Shown: positions 12,673 through 23,764 of the stretch, in pieces
Numbering within the stretch: the stretch's first letter is position 1
Layout: every line of letters starts with the position of its first letter
Assembly (NCBI GenBank): GCA_019009955.1
Contig: CM032232.1
Location: 58,245,501 to 58,309,500, forward strand
DNA length: 64,000 bases
Source of the DNA: Riptortus pedestris
Lineage: Eukaryota > Arthropoda > Insecta > Hemiptera > Alydidae
Reading direction: 5' to 3'
Program-made: the position numbers and the translations under genes
Notes under the pieces: model-generated
Database searches by the model: none
What the model saw: only the letters and a program-made list of their open reading frames with translations
What the model was told of the DNA's origin: nothing

Positions 12673-15600
12673 CTACCGTTGCAATTCGTACTCTTCTTGA
12701 ATAGTTGCTTCCAACTTCCCATCCATATCCAAACATTGAGTAATATTTATTGCTTGAAATAATTTGTATGAAGACAATAACCTTTTTATAAAATCTTCTT
12801 GTAGTAAGACTCCCACCTTTATCGTGTAGCCATTTCCCTTTTCGGCAAATATTTTATTCAAATTTCTTTCTAGGCCCAGATGCTGATAAGCGTGGCTGGG
12901 ACTGACGGCATAATATTGCAAATAAAAAACAAACAATGATAATACTGTATCAAGATGAACATTCATATCCTTGAAAGTTGATGTCGATGAGAAATTGGAT
13001 AAATAGCTCTTCCAGTCACCGACTAAGTGAGGTTCTTTCCTTTCTGAGTCGTTAGTAATGTTGTAGGTTCCATGAATTTGTGGCTTGTCATATTTACTTT
13101 CACTTTTAATATGCTCTTCTCCAGTACTTTCTTTAGTAGATGCCTTCGAAGGTTGATGTCGAATTGGTAGCAATTCCAATAAATTTAATGCTTTCAGATC
13201 AATATCATCTTCAACTATAATTTCAGTAATTTTGTAAACATTTTCCATTACCTCATTTACAATATTTGCAGCAAAACTATATTTTTCACATATTTTTTCC
13301 ATTGGATCTTTAGAAGGTGCTAATTTTGGGCACCAAGCTATGGTAATGTAACCGTCCACAGCTGCTAATGCTTTAACCAATCCCTCCAAGGGATCAACAT
13401 CCTTGCAAATCTGCAAAAGAAAGCAAGTGTAATTCATTTTATTTTTGCTCACTTGAAACAATTTGAACAGAAGTTCCTTCATTTTTGAGCAGCGTAGAGT
13501 TTGTTCAAGCCCCAATGCCTGCTGATTTTCATACCACATATAACAGTTTGAGAAATCCTCTAGGGTAATTAGTTCGCTGTGCTCAGGATCGTAATCCTCA
13601 AACTGGTGCTTCATTCCCATTATTTCTTCAATTGATGGATACCGAAAATCAAGAGCAAATATAATGAAGTCTTTCCAGTTTATGACCACCTTGTTGCCAA
13701 ACCAATCATTGATGAATTGTGTAATTTTCTCTATGCTAAGCGTGGACCAAATTTCGGGCAGGTAAGGCCTATCAAGTTCGTCTCCAAAAGCAGACATGTC
13801 GTGTAATAAATAAACAAATGTTATCTTTAAGACTCCTAAAGGAGCAACGTAAGACATTTTGTTGTTAATGTTGTTGAGCTGAAATACAGTAAACTGATTC
13901 CCGAGACAAACTTCACTTAATTCTCTAGGCGGAGGAGGCGGGGGAGAAGGGTACATTAGCTTGTCAGGATCTACATAAAAGCTTTTGTGCGTTAATATGA
14001 TTGCTGGTTGTATTTTAGCTTCTTCTTCGATGGCAACTCTCAAGAGGTCACAAACTCTATCTATGTTGACGAGCTCTTTGTGATATTGCTCTAAAACTTC
14101 TTGTTCGAAAATATTAAAAGCAGTTTCTATTTCCTTTATTTGTAATTTCATATTCTTAATTGCTTCTGATCGTATAAGATTTATTCTAAACATGACCCTG
14201 TTAATTTCTTCTTCCAAAGCACAAAACCAATCCATGAAAACACCTTCCAACATTGAGCTGTGTCTCTTTTTCTGCAAACGTGAATAACTACCCCGTGATA
14301 ACCTACGCGAAGACTTCTTACTACCCGACAATATGTTCAAATTTTCATCGAATATCATTATGCAGAAATCTTTAACTGCACTTACGCGCCCTTCCAATCT
14401 GTCGATTTGAAAGTTTAGAGTGTCTAAAGCAACCACATAATTAATCCCGATGACTTCTGCACAGTAGACTACTGACGGGTCTTCGAAACTAGTGGGAACA
14501 AAACGACTTTTAGACACAGTGTCCTCAGCCTTCTTTGAATAATTATGACCTTTTGGATAAAATGTCGACTGCTTTTGCACGGCTATTTCTTTCACTTCGG
14601 CTTCAATCTTCCGCTCCCATTCGTACGTTGGAAGATGTATGGGCTTAACTCTGTTTCCTGATGGTAAACCGGAAGTACTGAGGCAGTAGAAATCTGAGAT
14701 AAACTGCATAGTGTTGATGAATCGATCCACTTCGGCCTGAAGCAAAAATGTATAACCTCTGAGGTAATTGCACATCCTTTTAGATAACCAATTTTCTCCT
14801 TTCAATTTCCTCAGGACGTTCAATACAAAAATCTTCTTTACGTTCGACAACCTCCATAGTTCACTTTGCAATTTATGTGCTCTATAGTGAAGTTCGTTCT
14901 TCATGGTTTTTACAGGCCTCAAATCAGCGCTAATGCTGTTAAGCATGATTTGAAAATTTGAGGCGACTCGGCTCCTGTCATCTGGAATATCAACACACTT
15001 TTTGGCTTTCCTCAAAATATAGAGTTTATAAGGCAGCAATTGGTGTTTTACTATTCTTAAGAAATTTAACGTTTCGGATATGTTGTTAACGTAATGAAAC
15101 TCAATAGTTTCCCAAATAGAGGCTAATAGCTCATAATAGTCTTTTAAATTACTTGATTCTGGGATTGGGGAATTTGTGATTTCAGTTTCATAGAACTCTT
15201 CGCTGCCTATGGACGGACTTTGACCTTCAACTGCGTACAAAGTCTTAGTGAGGCATTCCAAATCTGGTCTATGGTACACTGGGCCCTTGAACAAATCACT
15301 ACAATCTACTTGTGAAAGCTGTTTGCATACTTCATCATGAATAATTCGCTTGGGGCTAAAATTAATATGTCTCTCAAAACCAAATAAATCGACACTATTT
15401 ACCCAATGAGGATCCCTTTCACTAAGAGGTTCGTTAAGAATAGTGCGCCCCAGTCTCATGCATATTTCAGGGGTTAATTTTTGATAACAAAATCCTTGCA
15501 AAATTTCAAGCCCTCCATAAAACCCTTCAACTAATTTTGAAGAAGAAAGTGATTCTTTTTCAATCGGCATGAAGTCATCATGCTCGTTCTTAAAGTCAAG

Positions 15601-18165
15601 TAAGTCCATTTCTATATCTTCAACTTCCAAATGATTTGGCCCCTCCAGTCGTATGACTTTGGTGAAAAGGCTTTTAAACTGTGGGATTGGGCTGTCTTGT
15701 CCTGGTTTTGAAAGTATATTTGACCTTTTCCAAAATGTAATGTCTGACATACTTGGAAGTTTTAACTTCACTAGATCGTCTGCAGGGTCCGTATAACTTC
15801 CTATAGTAGTTTCGAACGATGCTCTGTATAGAGGATCTTCAGATATTGATGTGTCACTCTTTGATCCTATCATAAATACTTCCGTTATGCTCTCTCCAAC
15901 AGTCTCTCCTATTTTCTCCAATGTCCCCTTTTTCAGTCGCATCTCGTTTTCTAAAACCGATAGTTTCTTTTTGTAAATTGATATAATTTGGTCGTCAATA
16001 TATTTTAATTCATTTTGTAATTTAAACCTCAGATTTGGAAATCGGTGTATAAATGGTACTTCTCTGCCAGAAAATAAATATTCTAAAGTAGCTACCTGCA
16101 TCAAATTCTGAGGATAATTGATTAATACCCAACCTCTTATGTCTTGCAAGCTTTTAATGTATTCCAAAATGATTTGGCAGGTTAAGACATCAGACAATGA
16201 TAATCCCTCACTGAGATAATATTGTATGACCCTTCCTAGTGCGACAACACGGGGCACATCCTCGGAAGGTTTAGTAATTGATTCTTTAGACGGAACCTGC
16301 ACAGAAGATTCAACCAATTTGACAGTTTGCTTCTTCTTTTCTTCTTTCTTAATGGAAGTTTTAGCAATAAATAGTCGTTTTTTCTCCGCTCTGCTGCTAA
16401 GCGGAACATAGCTGTCAGTCTGTAGCCAAGCTGTATATCTTGGGCATTTCATACCTTTATTAATTTTATTAGCTGTTACATACTTATCGTAAGAACGAAT
16501 CACATAATCAGTCGCAACGTTCACATCTACAACAGCAATTTTCGATTTCTCGAGCAGGCCCCTTAAACTATCGGCCAAATATAAGCTATTGACAGGTGTC
16601 AATAAAACTTGTATGTCGTATTGGGGAATTTCAGCAGGTTTACCAAAGGACATTTCATATGGGTACTTTAAATCAAGGAGTGCATGAACAACGTAGCTGA
16701 TTTTAATCAAATTTTCAGGTTCATATTCCAAGAGTTCGGGAAATTCGTCGACATTCCAAGGGCCGATAAGACAGTTGTAAAGATGAAATTCGTATTCGGC
16801 AAAGGTATCTGAACACACATTATCTATTGATAGTCCTTCTTCAGGTGTTTTCAACATGAGCCATTCTTTCAAATGGCACTCAAAAAGTGGCATCCCTTTT
16901 ATAAACATTAGTTTCCAGCTGAGAAGCATCTTTTTGGAGGGATCCATATTGAATTCATTCCTATATTCTTGAAGTAAAATTCCATAATCGACCAGGTCGT
17001 CCAAAATACAACGGCAAGCTTCGTAATTCTTCTCAAATTTAATCTTGTTTAGTTCCACAAGGAGTTTGTTGCGCAGCTCTTGAAGACGTTCTCTCTCCAG
17101 GCTCTCTTCGCGACTGCTACTGGAGGCACGATGACCTTCCTGGAAACTGCTAACTTGAGTTTGCCTTTCTTCGAGGTCAAGGACTTTCTTCCGATTTTCA
17201 ATGAAAGCTTTATACCTTAAACGGGATCTTCTCAGGCGTAGGATCATCTGCCTTTCAAATTGGCCCAACTGAAGGAGTTTCTTACCTAAAAAGTCGCGCA
17301 AAGATTTTCCTTTGACCGACAAAAGTTTCTTCCACGCTTCGCTAAAGGTTTCCTGCACCATTTTCTCTTTCAGAAGTCTGTCTGCTTCGGCCTTACGACG
17401 AGAAACTTTAAGGACAGAAATGAATTTCTTCGATTTGCAGTTGACTATGCTTCTAAGGTCCGCTTTCCTCTCAGGGCTATTTGCGAGTTTGTCAAACATG
17501 TCTATTTGATTGAAAAAATCTTCGTTTTTTTCACACTTCGAGCATGTCCCAGGAATATTCAGAAAGCGAGAAACGTCAGGGTCATGCTTCAATTGCTCTC
17601 GAATAGCAGCTCTGCGTTTTTCGCTGTCTATTTGGCATTTCTCAATGAAATTGTGTTCTTTGTTCATAAATATTTCAATGGCGGTAGATCCTTCGTCTAC
17701 AGCGTCTTTTAAATACTTTTTATCATCTACAATATCACAGGGAGTTAGAGGTTCTCCAACACGCTCCACTTTGAATTTACTTGTCGACTCCGACAGGACT
17801 CTTTCCTTCTTTTTCCAATCTATAAGCCTCATGCTTTCCCTGCTTTCGAGGCGAATAAACAATTCATACAGAAGCCTCAGAGCAGAAGAATCTTTTTTAT
17901 TGGAAATCTCCCACAAGAGTTCATCATTATATGAAATTCCAAGCAGTTTGAACCAGACGCACAGCTTTTTCAGATTCGTATAAGCGACGTCCGCTTTTTT
18001 CGTACGCACAATGTCCTTTAGGTAAGTTTGATTGCAAACGTTGTATTTCAAAAGGATTTTTGCATAGAGAGTACCGTCAAAACATAGATCTCCTAGTATT
18101 GCGGGGTTCAGCTCAATGTTCACTCCGATGAAATTTAAAAGCCATTTCTCTAACACGTCCGTCAT
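12673..18165 (-). CDS. SPEF2: Sperm flagellar protein 2 (SPEF2/CPC1), single open frame of 1830 aa
   Basis: An axonemal central-pair protein; in vertebrates and Chlamydomonas (CPC1) it is needed for the C1b projection and sperm tail assembly. The N-terminus (about residues 1-110) is the SPEF2/CLAMP-type calponin-homology domain, with LxxWxxxFxG-like spacing and GDLCFDGTLYAKILLKYNV. Long charged helical stretches follow (about 160-380). Around 510-700 is the kinase-like region: the strand IQVLLTPVNS stands where a P-loop would be but has no GxxxxGK, and GWVLINYPQN follows at about 675. Near 1400 is a run of six prolines, and near 1515 an EF-hand-like stretch (FEDYDPEHSELITLEDF). Length matches vertebrate SPEF2 (about 1800 aa). 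The start is the first Met of the CH domain. Just upstream, TTTTAG directly before GAAAAAATG could be the acceptor of a 5' UTR intron. No coding introns are present, unlike its neighbours. Confidence 0.9.
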   Translation of the reverse strand: MTDVLEKWLLNFIGVNIELNPAILGDLCFDGTLYAKILLKYNVCNQTYLKDIVRTKKADVAYTNLKKLCVWFKLLGISYNDELLWEISNKKDSSALRLLYELFIRLESRESMRLIDWKKKERVLSESTSKFKVERVGEPLTPCDIVDDKKYLKDAVDEGSTAIEIFMNKEHNFIEKCQIDSEKRRAAIREQLKHDPDVSRFLNIPGTCSKCEKNEDFFNQIDMFDKLANSPERKADLRSIVNCKSKKFISVLKVSRRKAEADRLLKEKMVQETFSEAWKKLLSVKGKSLRDFLGKKLLQLGQFERQMILRLRRSRLRYKAFIENRKKVLDLEERQTQVSSFQEGHRASSSSREESLERERLQELRNKLLVELNKIKFEKNYEACRCILDDLVDYGILLQEYRNEFNMDPSKKMLLSWKLMFIKGMPLFECHLKEWLMLKTPEEGLSIDNVCSDTFAEYEFHLYNCLIGPWNVDEFPELLEYEPENLIKISYVVHALLDLKYPYEMSFGKPAEIPQYDIQVLLTPVNSLYLADSLRGLLEKSKIAVVDVNVATDYVIRSYDKYVTANKINKGMKCPRYTAWLQTDSYVPLSSRAEKKRLFIAKTSIKKEEKKKQTVKLVESSVQVPSKESITKPSEDVPRVVALGRVIQYYLSEGLSLSDVLTCQIILEYIKSLQDIRGWVLINYPQNLMQVATLEYLFSGREVPFIHRFPNLRFKLQNELKYIDDQIISIYKKKLSVLENEMRLKKGTLEKIGETVGESITEVFMIGSKSDTSISEDPLYRASFETTIGSYTDPADDLVKLKLPSMSDITFWKRSNILSKPGQDSPIPQFKSLFTKVIRLEGPNHLEVEDIEMDLLDFKNEHDDFMPIEKESLSSSKLVEGFYGGLEILQGFCYQKLTPEICMRLGRTILNEPLSERDPHWVNSVDLFGFERHINFSPKRIIHDEVCKQLSQVDCSDLFKGPVYHRPDLECLTKTLYAVEGQSPSIGSEEFYETEITNSPIPESSNLKDYYELLASIWETIEFHYVNNISETLNFLRIVKHQLLPYKLYILRKAKKCVDIPDDRSRVASNFQIMLNSISADLRPVKTMKNELHYRAHKLQSELWRLSNVKKIFVLNVLRKLKGENWLSKRMCNYLRGYTFLLQAEVDRFINTMQFISDFYCLSTSGLPSGNRVKPIHLPTYEWERKIEAEVKEIAVQKQSTFYPKGHNYSKKAEDTVSKSRFVPTSFEDPSVVYCAEVIGINYVVALDTLNFQIDRLEGRVSAVKDFCIMIFDENLNILSGSKKSSRRLSRGSYSRLQKKRHSSMLEGVFMDWFCALEEEINRVMFRINLIRSEAIKNMKLQIKEIETAFNIFEQEVLEQYHKELVNIDRVCDLLRVAIEEEAKIQPAIILTHKSFYVDPDKLMYPSPPPPPPRELSEVCLGNQFTVFQLNNINNKMSYVAPLGVLKITFVYLLHDMSAFGDELDRPYLPEIWSTLSIEKITQFINDWFGNKVVINWKDFIIFALDFRYPSIEEIMGMKHQFEDYDPEHSELITLEDFSNCYMWYENQQALGLEQTLRCSKMKELLFKLFQVSKNKMNYTCFLLQICKDVDPLEGLVKALAAVDGYITIAWCPKLAPSKDPMEKICEKYSFAANIVNEVMENVYKITEIIVEDDIDLKALNLLELLPIRHQPSKASTKESTGEEHIKSESKYDKPQIHGTYNITNDSERKEPHLVGDWKSYLSNFSSTSTFKDMNVHLDTVLSLFVFYLQYYAVSPSHAYQHLGLERNLNKIFAEKGNGYTIKVGVLLQEDFIKRLLSSYKLFQAINITQCLDMDGKLEATIQEEYELQR

Positions 18166-18364
18166 TTTTTCCTAAAACTAAATAATGGTTCTAGTTATGA
18201 ATTATCTTTAAAAATATATATTTAAAATAGGAGATTAGGTACTCCTCACAACCCGTAACATGACTGGGATATGTGGTATTCATTAGCTTCCCAAATCTGA
18301 TAAACTAATCAATGCCAGAATTCTTCCAAATTCCTGTCTACATTGATCTACTAAGATCCCCCCA

Positions 18365-18430
18365 TAGTCCCAGTATGGCTAGAAAATGGCAGTAACCTGT
18401 AGATAACTTGTCCCGATTAGTATAGTAGAA
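18365..18430 (+). mobile_element. SINE tail fragment
   Basis: Contains tagtcccagtatggctag and aacctgtagataacttgtcc, the tail of the tRNA-derived SINE; the head is absent. Confidence 0.6.
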
Positions 18431-18714
18431 TAAGGGGGGCGGCAGTAATATAACTTACAAGACATCCAAGGATCTCGAGTCTCATACGCCTGTTCCAAGT
18501 TCGTTAAAGGCTCAAATCGCACCGGGTGGGGGGGGGGGGGGTTACAGGAGGAAGTAAATGGAAAATTCTAAACATCTTATATAGCCCATCTTATTGAAAC
18601 GCTTAAAGTAAATCCGGAAAAGGAACAATATAAGATATTCTAGCTCTAAGAGTTATCCTGGAGGGAAGGAGAGACATGAATAAAAAAACAGTAGTTACAT
18701 TTGTTGATTTAGGA

Positions 18715-18830
18715 AAAAAGCTACACAAGCGTTGGACATAAACCTATAGTAACGGATTCGATTCCCAACTGGGCAATAGGAATTTATTTAGTGACGAACT
18801 CATTAAATAAAACCCTTAACTGAGAGGACT
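18715..18830 (+). mobile_element. SINE head fragment, diverged
   Basis: Contains the B-box-like gattcgattcccaactgggc followed by aataggaatttatttagtga; the A-box half is poorly preserved. Confidence 0.6.
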
Positions 18831-19634
18831 TTGGCTATCTGCTATGTACTACAAAGACTGCTACAAGAGTCAACCAACACATGGCTGATCTAAACATCAC
18901 TGAACAAAGGCATCCGCCATAGCTAGCCATGCAATTATTTGTTCTCTCCAAATTAAATTTGACGAGATAAAAGTTCTACCCAGAGAAGACCACCTCGGTA
19001 AAAGATTAGTTCTAGAAATAAACAAGAGAACAAATACAATAAACGGCGTGGACGATGTCATCTTTCTCTGAAACGTGGAAAGCCATATTAAAATAAAACT
19101 CCAAAGCATATGATTGAAGTATCTATTCAAATTAAAACATTTCCTGACGAAGATGGACGCATTTCCATCGAAAATTTGCAATCCAACAAACATTCAAACC
19201 GCTGGAGCAGATAGCCGAAGTCATCACAATGAAAATTCCCAGCGATGCAGCCTCAAAAATAGAAAAACCTTTAATATAAAAGTAGTAATAAATTAGCCGT
19301 AGCAGCACAAAGGGGGCCTAAATAAATAACAAAAACAGCGAATAATATAAGACACATGATTTCACTTATAAATAATGCACATATGGTCAAAAATATTTAA
19401 TAAATATCATACCTGGAGTAGTCTCCTTTTTCTTATATCTCAAGTTTAACACATGAATCTCCAAAGTCGAAAGTGTATAGTTTTTAACGTTAGCATAGAA
19501 TATGGGAAAGTATTTAAATGTGTCAAATATGTCAAATTAGTAATCATGTGTTTCCTTAGTTGCTTTCATAATTTGAACATTTTAAAATACATTTGAAGTT
19601 GAAGATACACATTTCCATGGATTTCTACTTTGAT

Positions 19635-19785
19635 TATGTGCGTTCGATTCTCACCTTGGCGTTAAGAATTCATTGAGTGACAAGCTCATTAAAATAGAAC
19701 TCTTATTCCCACCCTGATTAGAAAAGATGGCAACCTTTAAATAATCTCTTCCAATTAGCCTTAGAACCACAAAGTGGAAATTAAT
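19635..19785 (+). mobile_element. tRNA-derived SINE, 5'-truncated
   Basis: Starts near the B box (cgttcgattctcaccttgg) and runs through the tail to the end of the unit; abuts the opposite-strand copy at 19785. Confidence 0.65.
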
Positions 19786-20017
19786 TATTTATTTATTTAT
19801 TTATTAACGTCCACTTTTTGCAACTTAGGCTAATCGGGACGGGTTATCTACAGGTTACCGCCCTTTTCTAGCCAGGGTGGGATTTTAGGACGTTATTTAA
19901 TGAATTTCGTCACTAAATAATTTCCTTAGCCCAGGCGAGAATCGAACTCGCCACTCTAGGTTTACCATGTGAGATAAAGGTCAACGCTTTAACTCGCACG
20001 GCTAACCTGAGCCCCTG
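19785..20017 (-). mobile_element. tRNA-derived SINE, near full length (reference copy)
   Basis: On the minus strand the head reads GGCTCAGGTTAGCCGTGCG then AGTTAAAGCGTTGACC (A-box region). Further on is GAGTTCGATTCTCGCC, a B-box match of the RGTTCGANTCC type. The tail carries GGGCTAAGG, CCCACCCTGGCTAGAAAAG, a GGTAACCTGTAGATAACCCG block and ends in an ATAAATAA run. Total about 230 bp. No reverse transcriptase is encoded; mobilisation by a LINE is the known route for such elements. Eighteen pieces of this family are recognisable in the window. Confidence 0.82.
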
Positions 20018-20264
20018 GAAATTAATTATAAACTCACAAGCACGCGCGTACGCACTAATTCAAAAGAATCGTTACTCATTTTGAAACTTCTATAAAACGG
20101 ATATTTTTGTAATTAAATTGACAGACCATTTTGAACGTTAGAGTGACAAAATCCTGGCAATTTTTAACCCCCCCCCCTTTCATATAGCAAATTCCTTCAT
20201 TAGTCCTATACATATATTACTAATCATTTCTGTGTATATTAACCTTTGAATTTGTTTTGTTATT

Positions 20265-20475
20265 TATTAATGTCCTATTTGTGCTACTAAAACTAATTGG
20301 GGCGGTTTATCTACAGATTACCACCCTTGTCAAGCCAGAATGGTACAAAATATTTTATTAAATGAGTTTATTACTAAATAAATTCCTATTGCCCTGGTGA
20401 GATTGGAACTCAGGACTCTTGGTTTACCATGTGAGATTAAGACCAACGACTTGGCTCACATGGCTAACACCTGAG
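20265..20475 (-). mobile_element. tRNA-derived SINE copy
   Basis: Tail first (gtcctatttgtgctactaaaa), then head ending gacttggctcacatggct. Slightly more diverged than the 19785 copy. Confidence 0.75.
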
Positions 20476-21114
20476 ACTCCTCCCTACATATTTAGTTTTA
20501 AAGAAGCTTGCAAATATGTCCTAAGTGATTCTAGGCATTTCCTAGTTGATCATTTGAGTTTTCCTTTTTGTTCCATTTTGGTATCGTATTTGTCTTGTTT
20601 ACTACACTTTAACAGTGGCATAACCTAATCATTCAAGCTTGTAATACTTTAAATGAGGTACATTTTTCTGGGTAAGTGTTGGACAATAATGAAATTAATT
20701 TGTATTTAATATGGTTTACATAAAAAGAAAGTGTTTCAGTAGGTTTCTGTCCTTTTGATGACAAAAATTCTACTAGCAACATGTCTATTCCTAGTAGATC
20801 ATCGGCTGAAATTGGAAGGTTTGAAGTTCTTATTTCTACAAAGTTACACATGACATACAAAGTTAGAGATGAAATGTGTTTATCCTGAGACTCACTTCTA
20901 ACTTGAGATTGCTTGAAAAGTTCGAAACTCCTTAGGGGTTGAATCTTCCATGTACCTAAAACAATTTCAAAACAAATAATTCGAAAGCTGGTCTAAATAG
21001 GTTTTTGGGAAGGTCGAAACCAGTAATTCTGTAGAAATCTATAAACCGAAAATGTCCTTAGAACCAAAGGATTACAATACTCCCTTTGCTTCATAAAAGG
21101 AAGTTAAAATTATT

Positions 21115-21305
21115 TTTTTTATTAACGTCCACGTTTTGCAACTAAAGCTAATTGAGACGGGTTTTCTACAGGTTACCACCCTTTTCTAGCCAGGATGGGA
21201 CTAAGGAGTTTATTTAATGAGTTCGTCACTACATAAATTCCTATTCCCCAGGTCACACAACTCTTAAGTTTACCAAGTGAGATTAGATCTGGCTAATCTG
21301 AACCC
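21115..21305 (-). mobile_element. tRNA-derived SINE copy, internal deletion
   Basis: The tail is well kept (gtccacgttttgcaactaaa). The head lacks the B-box segment: sequence jumps from 'ccccaggtcacacaactc' to 'tttaccaagtgagatta'. Confidence 0.7.
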
Positions 21306-21449
21306 CACTATTTTAACATATTTAAGTACTATTGAGTAGTTTGGCAATATTTAATTACAAATTTTAAGATTTTTTGGAAGTTGAGCGGCCAAACGTGTAC
21401 GTGTGTTTGTGTACATGAATAAATATATGTTTTTAAAATGTGTATTTTA

Positions 21450-21570
21450 TATGGCTATATTCCGTCACTAAATAAATTCCTATTGTACAGGCGGGAATCG
21501 AACTCGTCACTCTAGCTTTACCATGTGAGATTAAGGTCAACGCTTTAACTCACATGGCTAACCTCAGCCC
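21450..21570 (-). mobile_element. SINE head fragment
   Basis: Begins at ccgtcactaaataaattcc, keeps a clear B box (gggaatcgaactcg on plus) and A-box region, and ends at ctaacctcagcccc. The tail is absent. Confidence 0.75.
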
Positions 21571-21654
21571 CGGAAGTTTAAAGGATCAAATTTGGTAAAT
21601 AGGGGATCAAACCAAAACTCTCCATATAAATGTCTCATATTACAGGCATCTATC

Positions 21655-22221
21655 ATATGTAAAAAGTCCGTCACGCAGGCGCTGCGTAAACTAAGCAGAT
21701 TTCCCACGTGCAGTTTTACAATAGAGAAATCTGCCTAATAACAACTGTAGTAGTAAGAAACCTCTAAACCTAAAACATTATTTAGGGCGTATTAACCCAG
21801 TAGTTTCTAGCCCCAAAAAACAGTTAACCTAACCTCTAAACCTATTCACGAGGGACGAATAGTTATGGAAACGGCCGCCAGAGCTCTCGGCGGAAAGTCG
21901 AACAGCCTACTGGTGACCACACGCAGAATACAAATGCAAATATCTCGGTTAATATTCAAGATAGAGAATAAATGTATATAACAATATTTATAGTACATTT
22001 AATTTCCAATAAGTTTGATTCTGTACACTTTTTCGGTCCGGCGTATAGTAACGGAGATATTTCGAATTTTCTAAAATCCTCCCCTCTAAACCCCCCCTCC
22101 CACTGGTCCGATTTCAGCCGTTAACGAACTTGATTTTTCTTTTTACATAAAACGACTAAATATCGAGTTTGGTAACGATCAAACAAAAATTGCTACCGCT
22201 AGAGCGGTAACAGACAAATAT
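21655..22221 (-). mobile_element. HINE copy, truncated at its microsatellite
   Basis: Starts with the 3' hairpin end (gtccgtcacgcaggcgctgcg) and is well conserved through the core. It stops at acagacaaata, where the (TA)n tract should begin, and joins a second copy in opposite orientation. Confidence 0.75.
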
Positions 22222-22340
22222 TAGCAGATTTCCCCTTAAGGAAATCAGCTATTGAGGTCGTACTCATGACGCGATTTTCGAAAACTTTCTTCAAATGTCC
22301 ATCGATCCTACCCAGGAGATGACGAAAATGAGGTCCGTTC

Positions 22341-22398
<58 letters not shown>

Positions 22399-22886
22399 CT
22401 GGTAACGCTCTAGCGGTCGCAATTTTTGTTTGATCGTTACCAAACTTCATATTTAAGCGTTTTACGTAAAAAGAGAGATCAAGTTCGTTAATGGCTGAAA
22501 TCGGACCAGTGGGAGGGGGGTTTAGAGGGGGATTTTTGAAAATTCAAAATATCTCCGTTATTATGCGTCGGATCGAAAAATTGTATAAAATTAATCTTAT
22601 TGTAAATTAAATTTACTATAAATATTGTTATATACATTTATTCTGTATCTTGAATATTAACCGAGATATTTGCATTTGTATTGTGTGTATGGTCGACGGA
22701 ACCCCGCCATGTTCCGGACTCTCCGCCGAGAGCTCTGGTGGCCGTTTCCAGAACTATTCGTCCCTCGTGAATAGGTTTAGAGATCCCTTCCTACTACAGC
22801 TGTTATTAGGCGGATTTCTCTATTGTAAAACTTCACGTGGGAAATCTGCTTAGTTTACGCAGCCCCTGCGTGACGGACTTTTTATG
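22222..22886 (+). mobile_element. Near full-length HINE copy, opposite orientation to its neighbour
   Basis: Starts with the 5' terminal palindrome (agcagatttccccttaagg), has a 48-bp (TA)n tract at 22347-22394, a full core, the inverted subterminal repeat and the 3' hairpin, and ends gacggacttttt. With 21655-22221 it makes an inverted repeat with arms of over 500 bp. Confidence 0.8.
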
Positions 22887-23272
22887 AAGTGTGTGGTCGG
22901 GTATAGTTCGGATTAGGTCGGCCGTTTCCGTAAATGCTAAGGTGGAAGCTTCTACTAACCTTACCTGTCGTTTCTAACCTTACCTTACCTTGGTTACTGA
23001 GATTTATGCAACTACGTTCTGTTCATCCGCCCCCCCCCTCTTTAGTTCTTGTACTACTAAAATTTGAGTTATTAAAATATAAATTATTCTTACAATTCAG
23101 AAGCCGTTTCAGTTGGGAATTTTAATTAACTGAAAGATTTCTCATTACCGTTTCTATTTAACCACGTTGGTATTGTGTTACCAGTATGCAGATTTCTCTA
23201 TTGTAAAACTTCACATGGGAAATCTGCTTAGTTTCCGCAGCCCCTGCGTGACGTACTTTTATATAGATAGAT
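22887..23272 (+). mobile_element. HINE long-variant 3' segment
   Basis: Matches 25637-26012, which is continuous with a HINE core there. It has an extra block of about 380 bp with an 'accttaccttacctt' stretch and a C-run, before a standard 3' end (hairpin, gacgtactttt). Confidence 0.65.
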
Positions 23273-23288
23273 AGATAGATAGATAGAT
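23258..23288. repeat. (GATA)n short microsatellite
   Basis: About six tatagata units separating two HINE pieces. A similar GATA run replaces part of the TA tract in the copy at 56390-57018. Confidence 0.85.
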
Positions 23289-23675
23289 ACAGTTTTGAAC
23301 GGACATCATTTTCGTCATCTCCTGGGTTGGATCGATGGACATTTGAAGAAAAATTTCGAAAATTCCGTCATGAGTACAGCGTATAGAATAACAATTTAGA
23401 GTACAATTAGTTTAATAAGATTGGTTCTATAACATTTTTCAATCCTACTCATAATAACGAAGATATTTTGAATTTTGGAACCCCCTTACTGTAACCCCTT
23501 TACTCTAGGTACGATTTCAGGCATTAACGAACATGATAATTAGAGTTAAATGAAACGATTAAATGCCGAATATGGTATAGATCACATACATTTTTTCGGG
23601 TTTTTAATCTTTGAAAAATTTGTTCAAATGTCCATCGATCCTACCCAGGAGATGACGAAAATGATGTCCGTTCAA

Positions 23676-23764
<89 letters not shown>

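Noticed and set aside
16226..17983. Plus-strand open frames of 61-157 codons opposite SPEF2
   Set aside because: Antisense shadows of a long conserved reading frame; no similarity or splice logic of their own.
18897..19193. 98-codon minus-strand frame
   Set aside because: No recognisable motif, located among SINE pieces, no splice or codon support.
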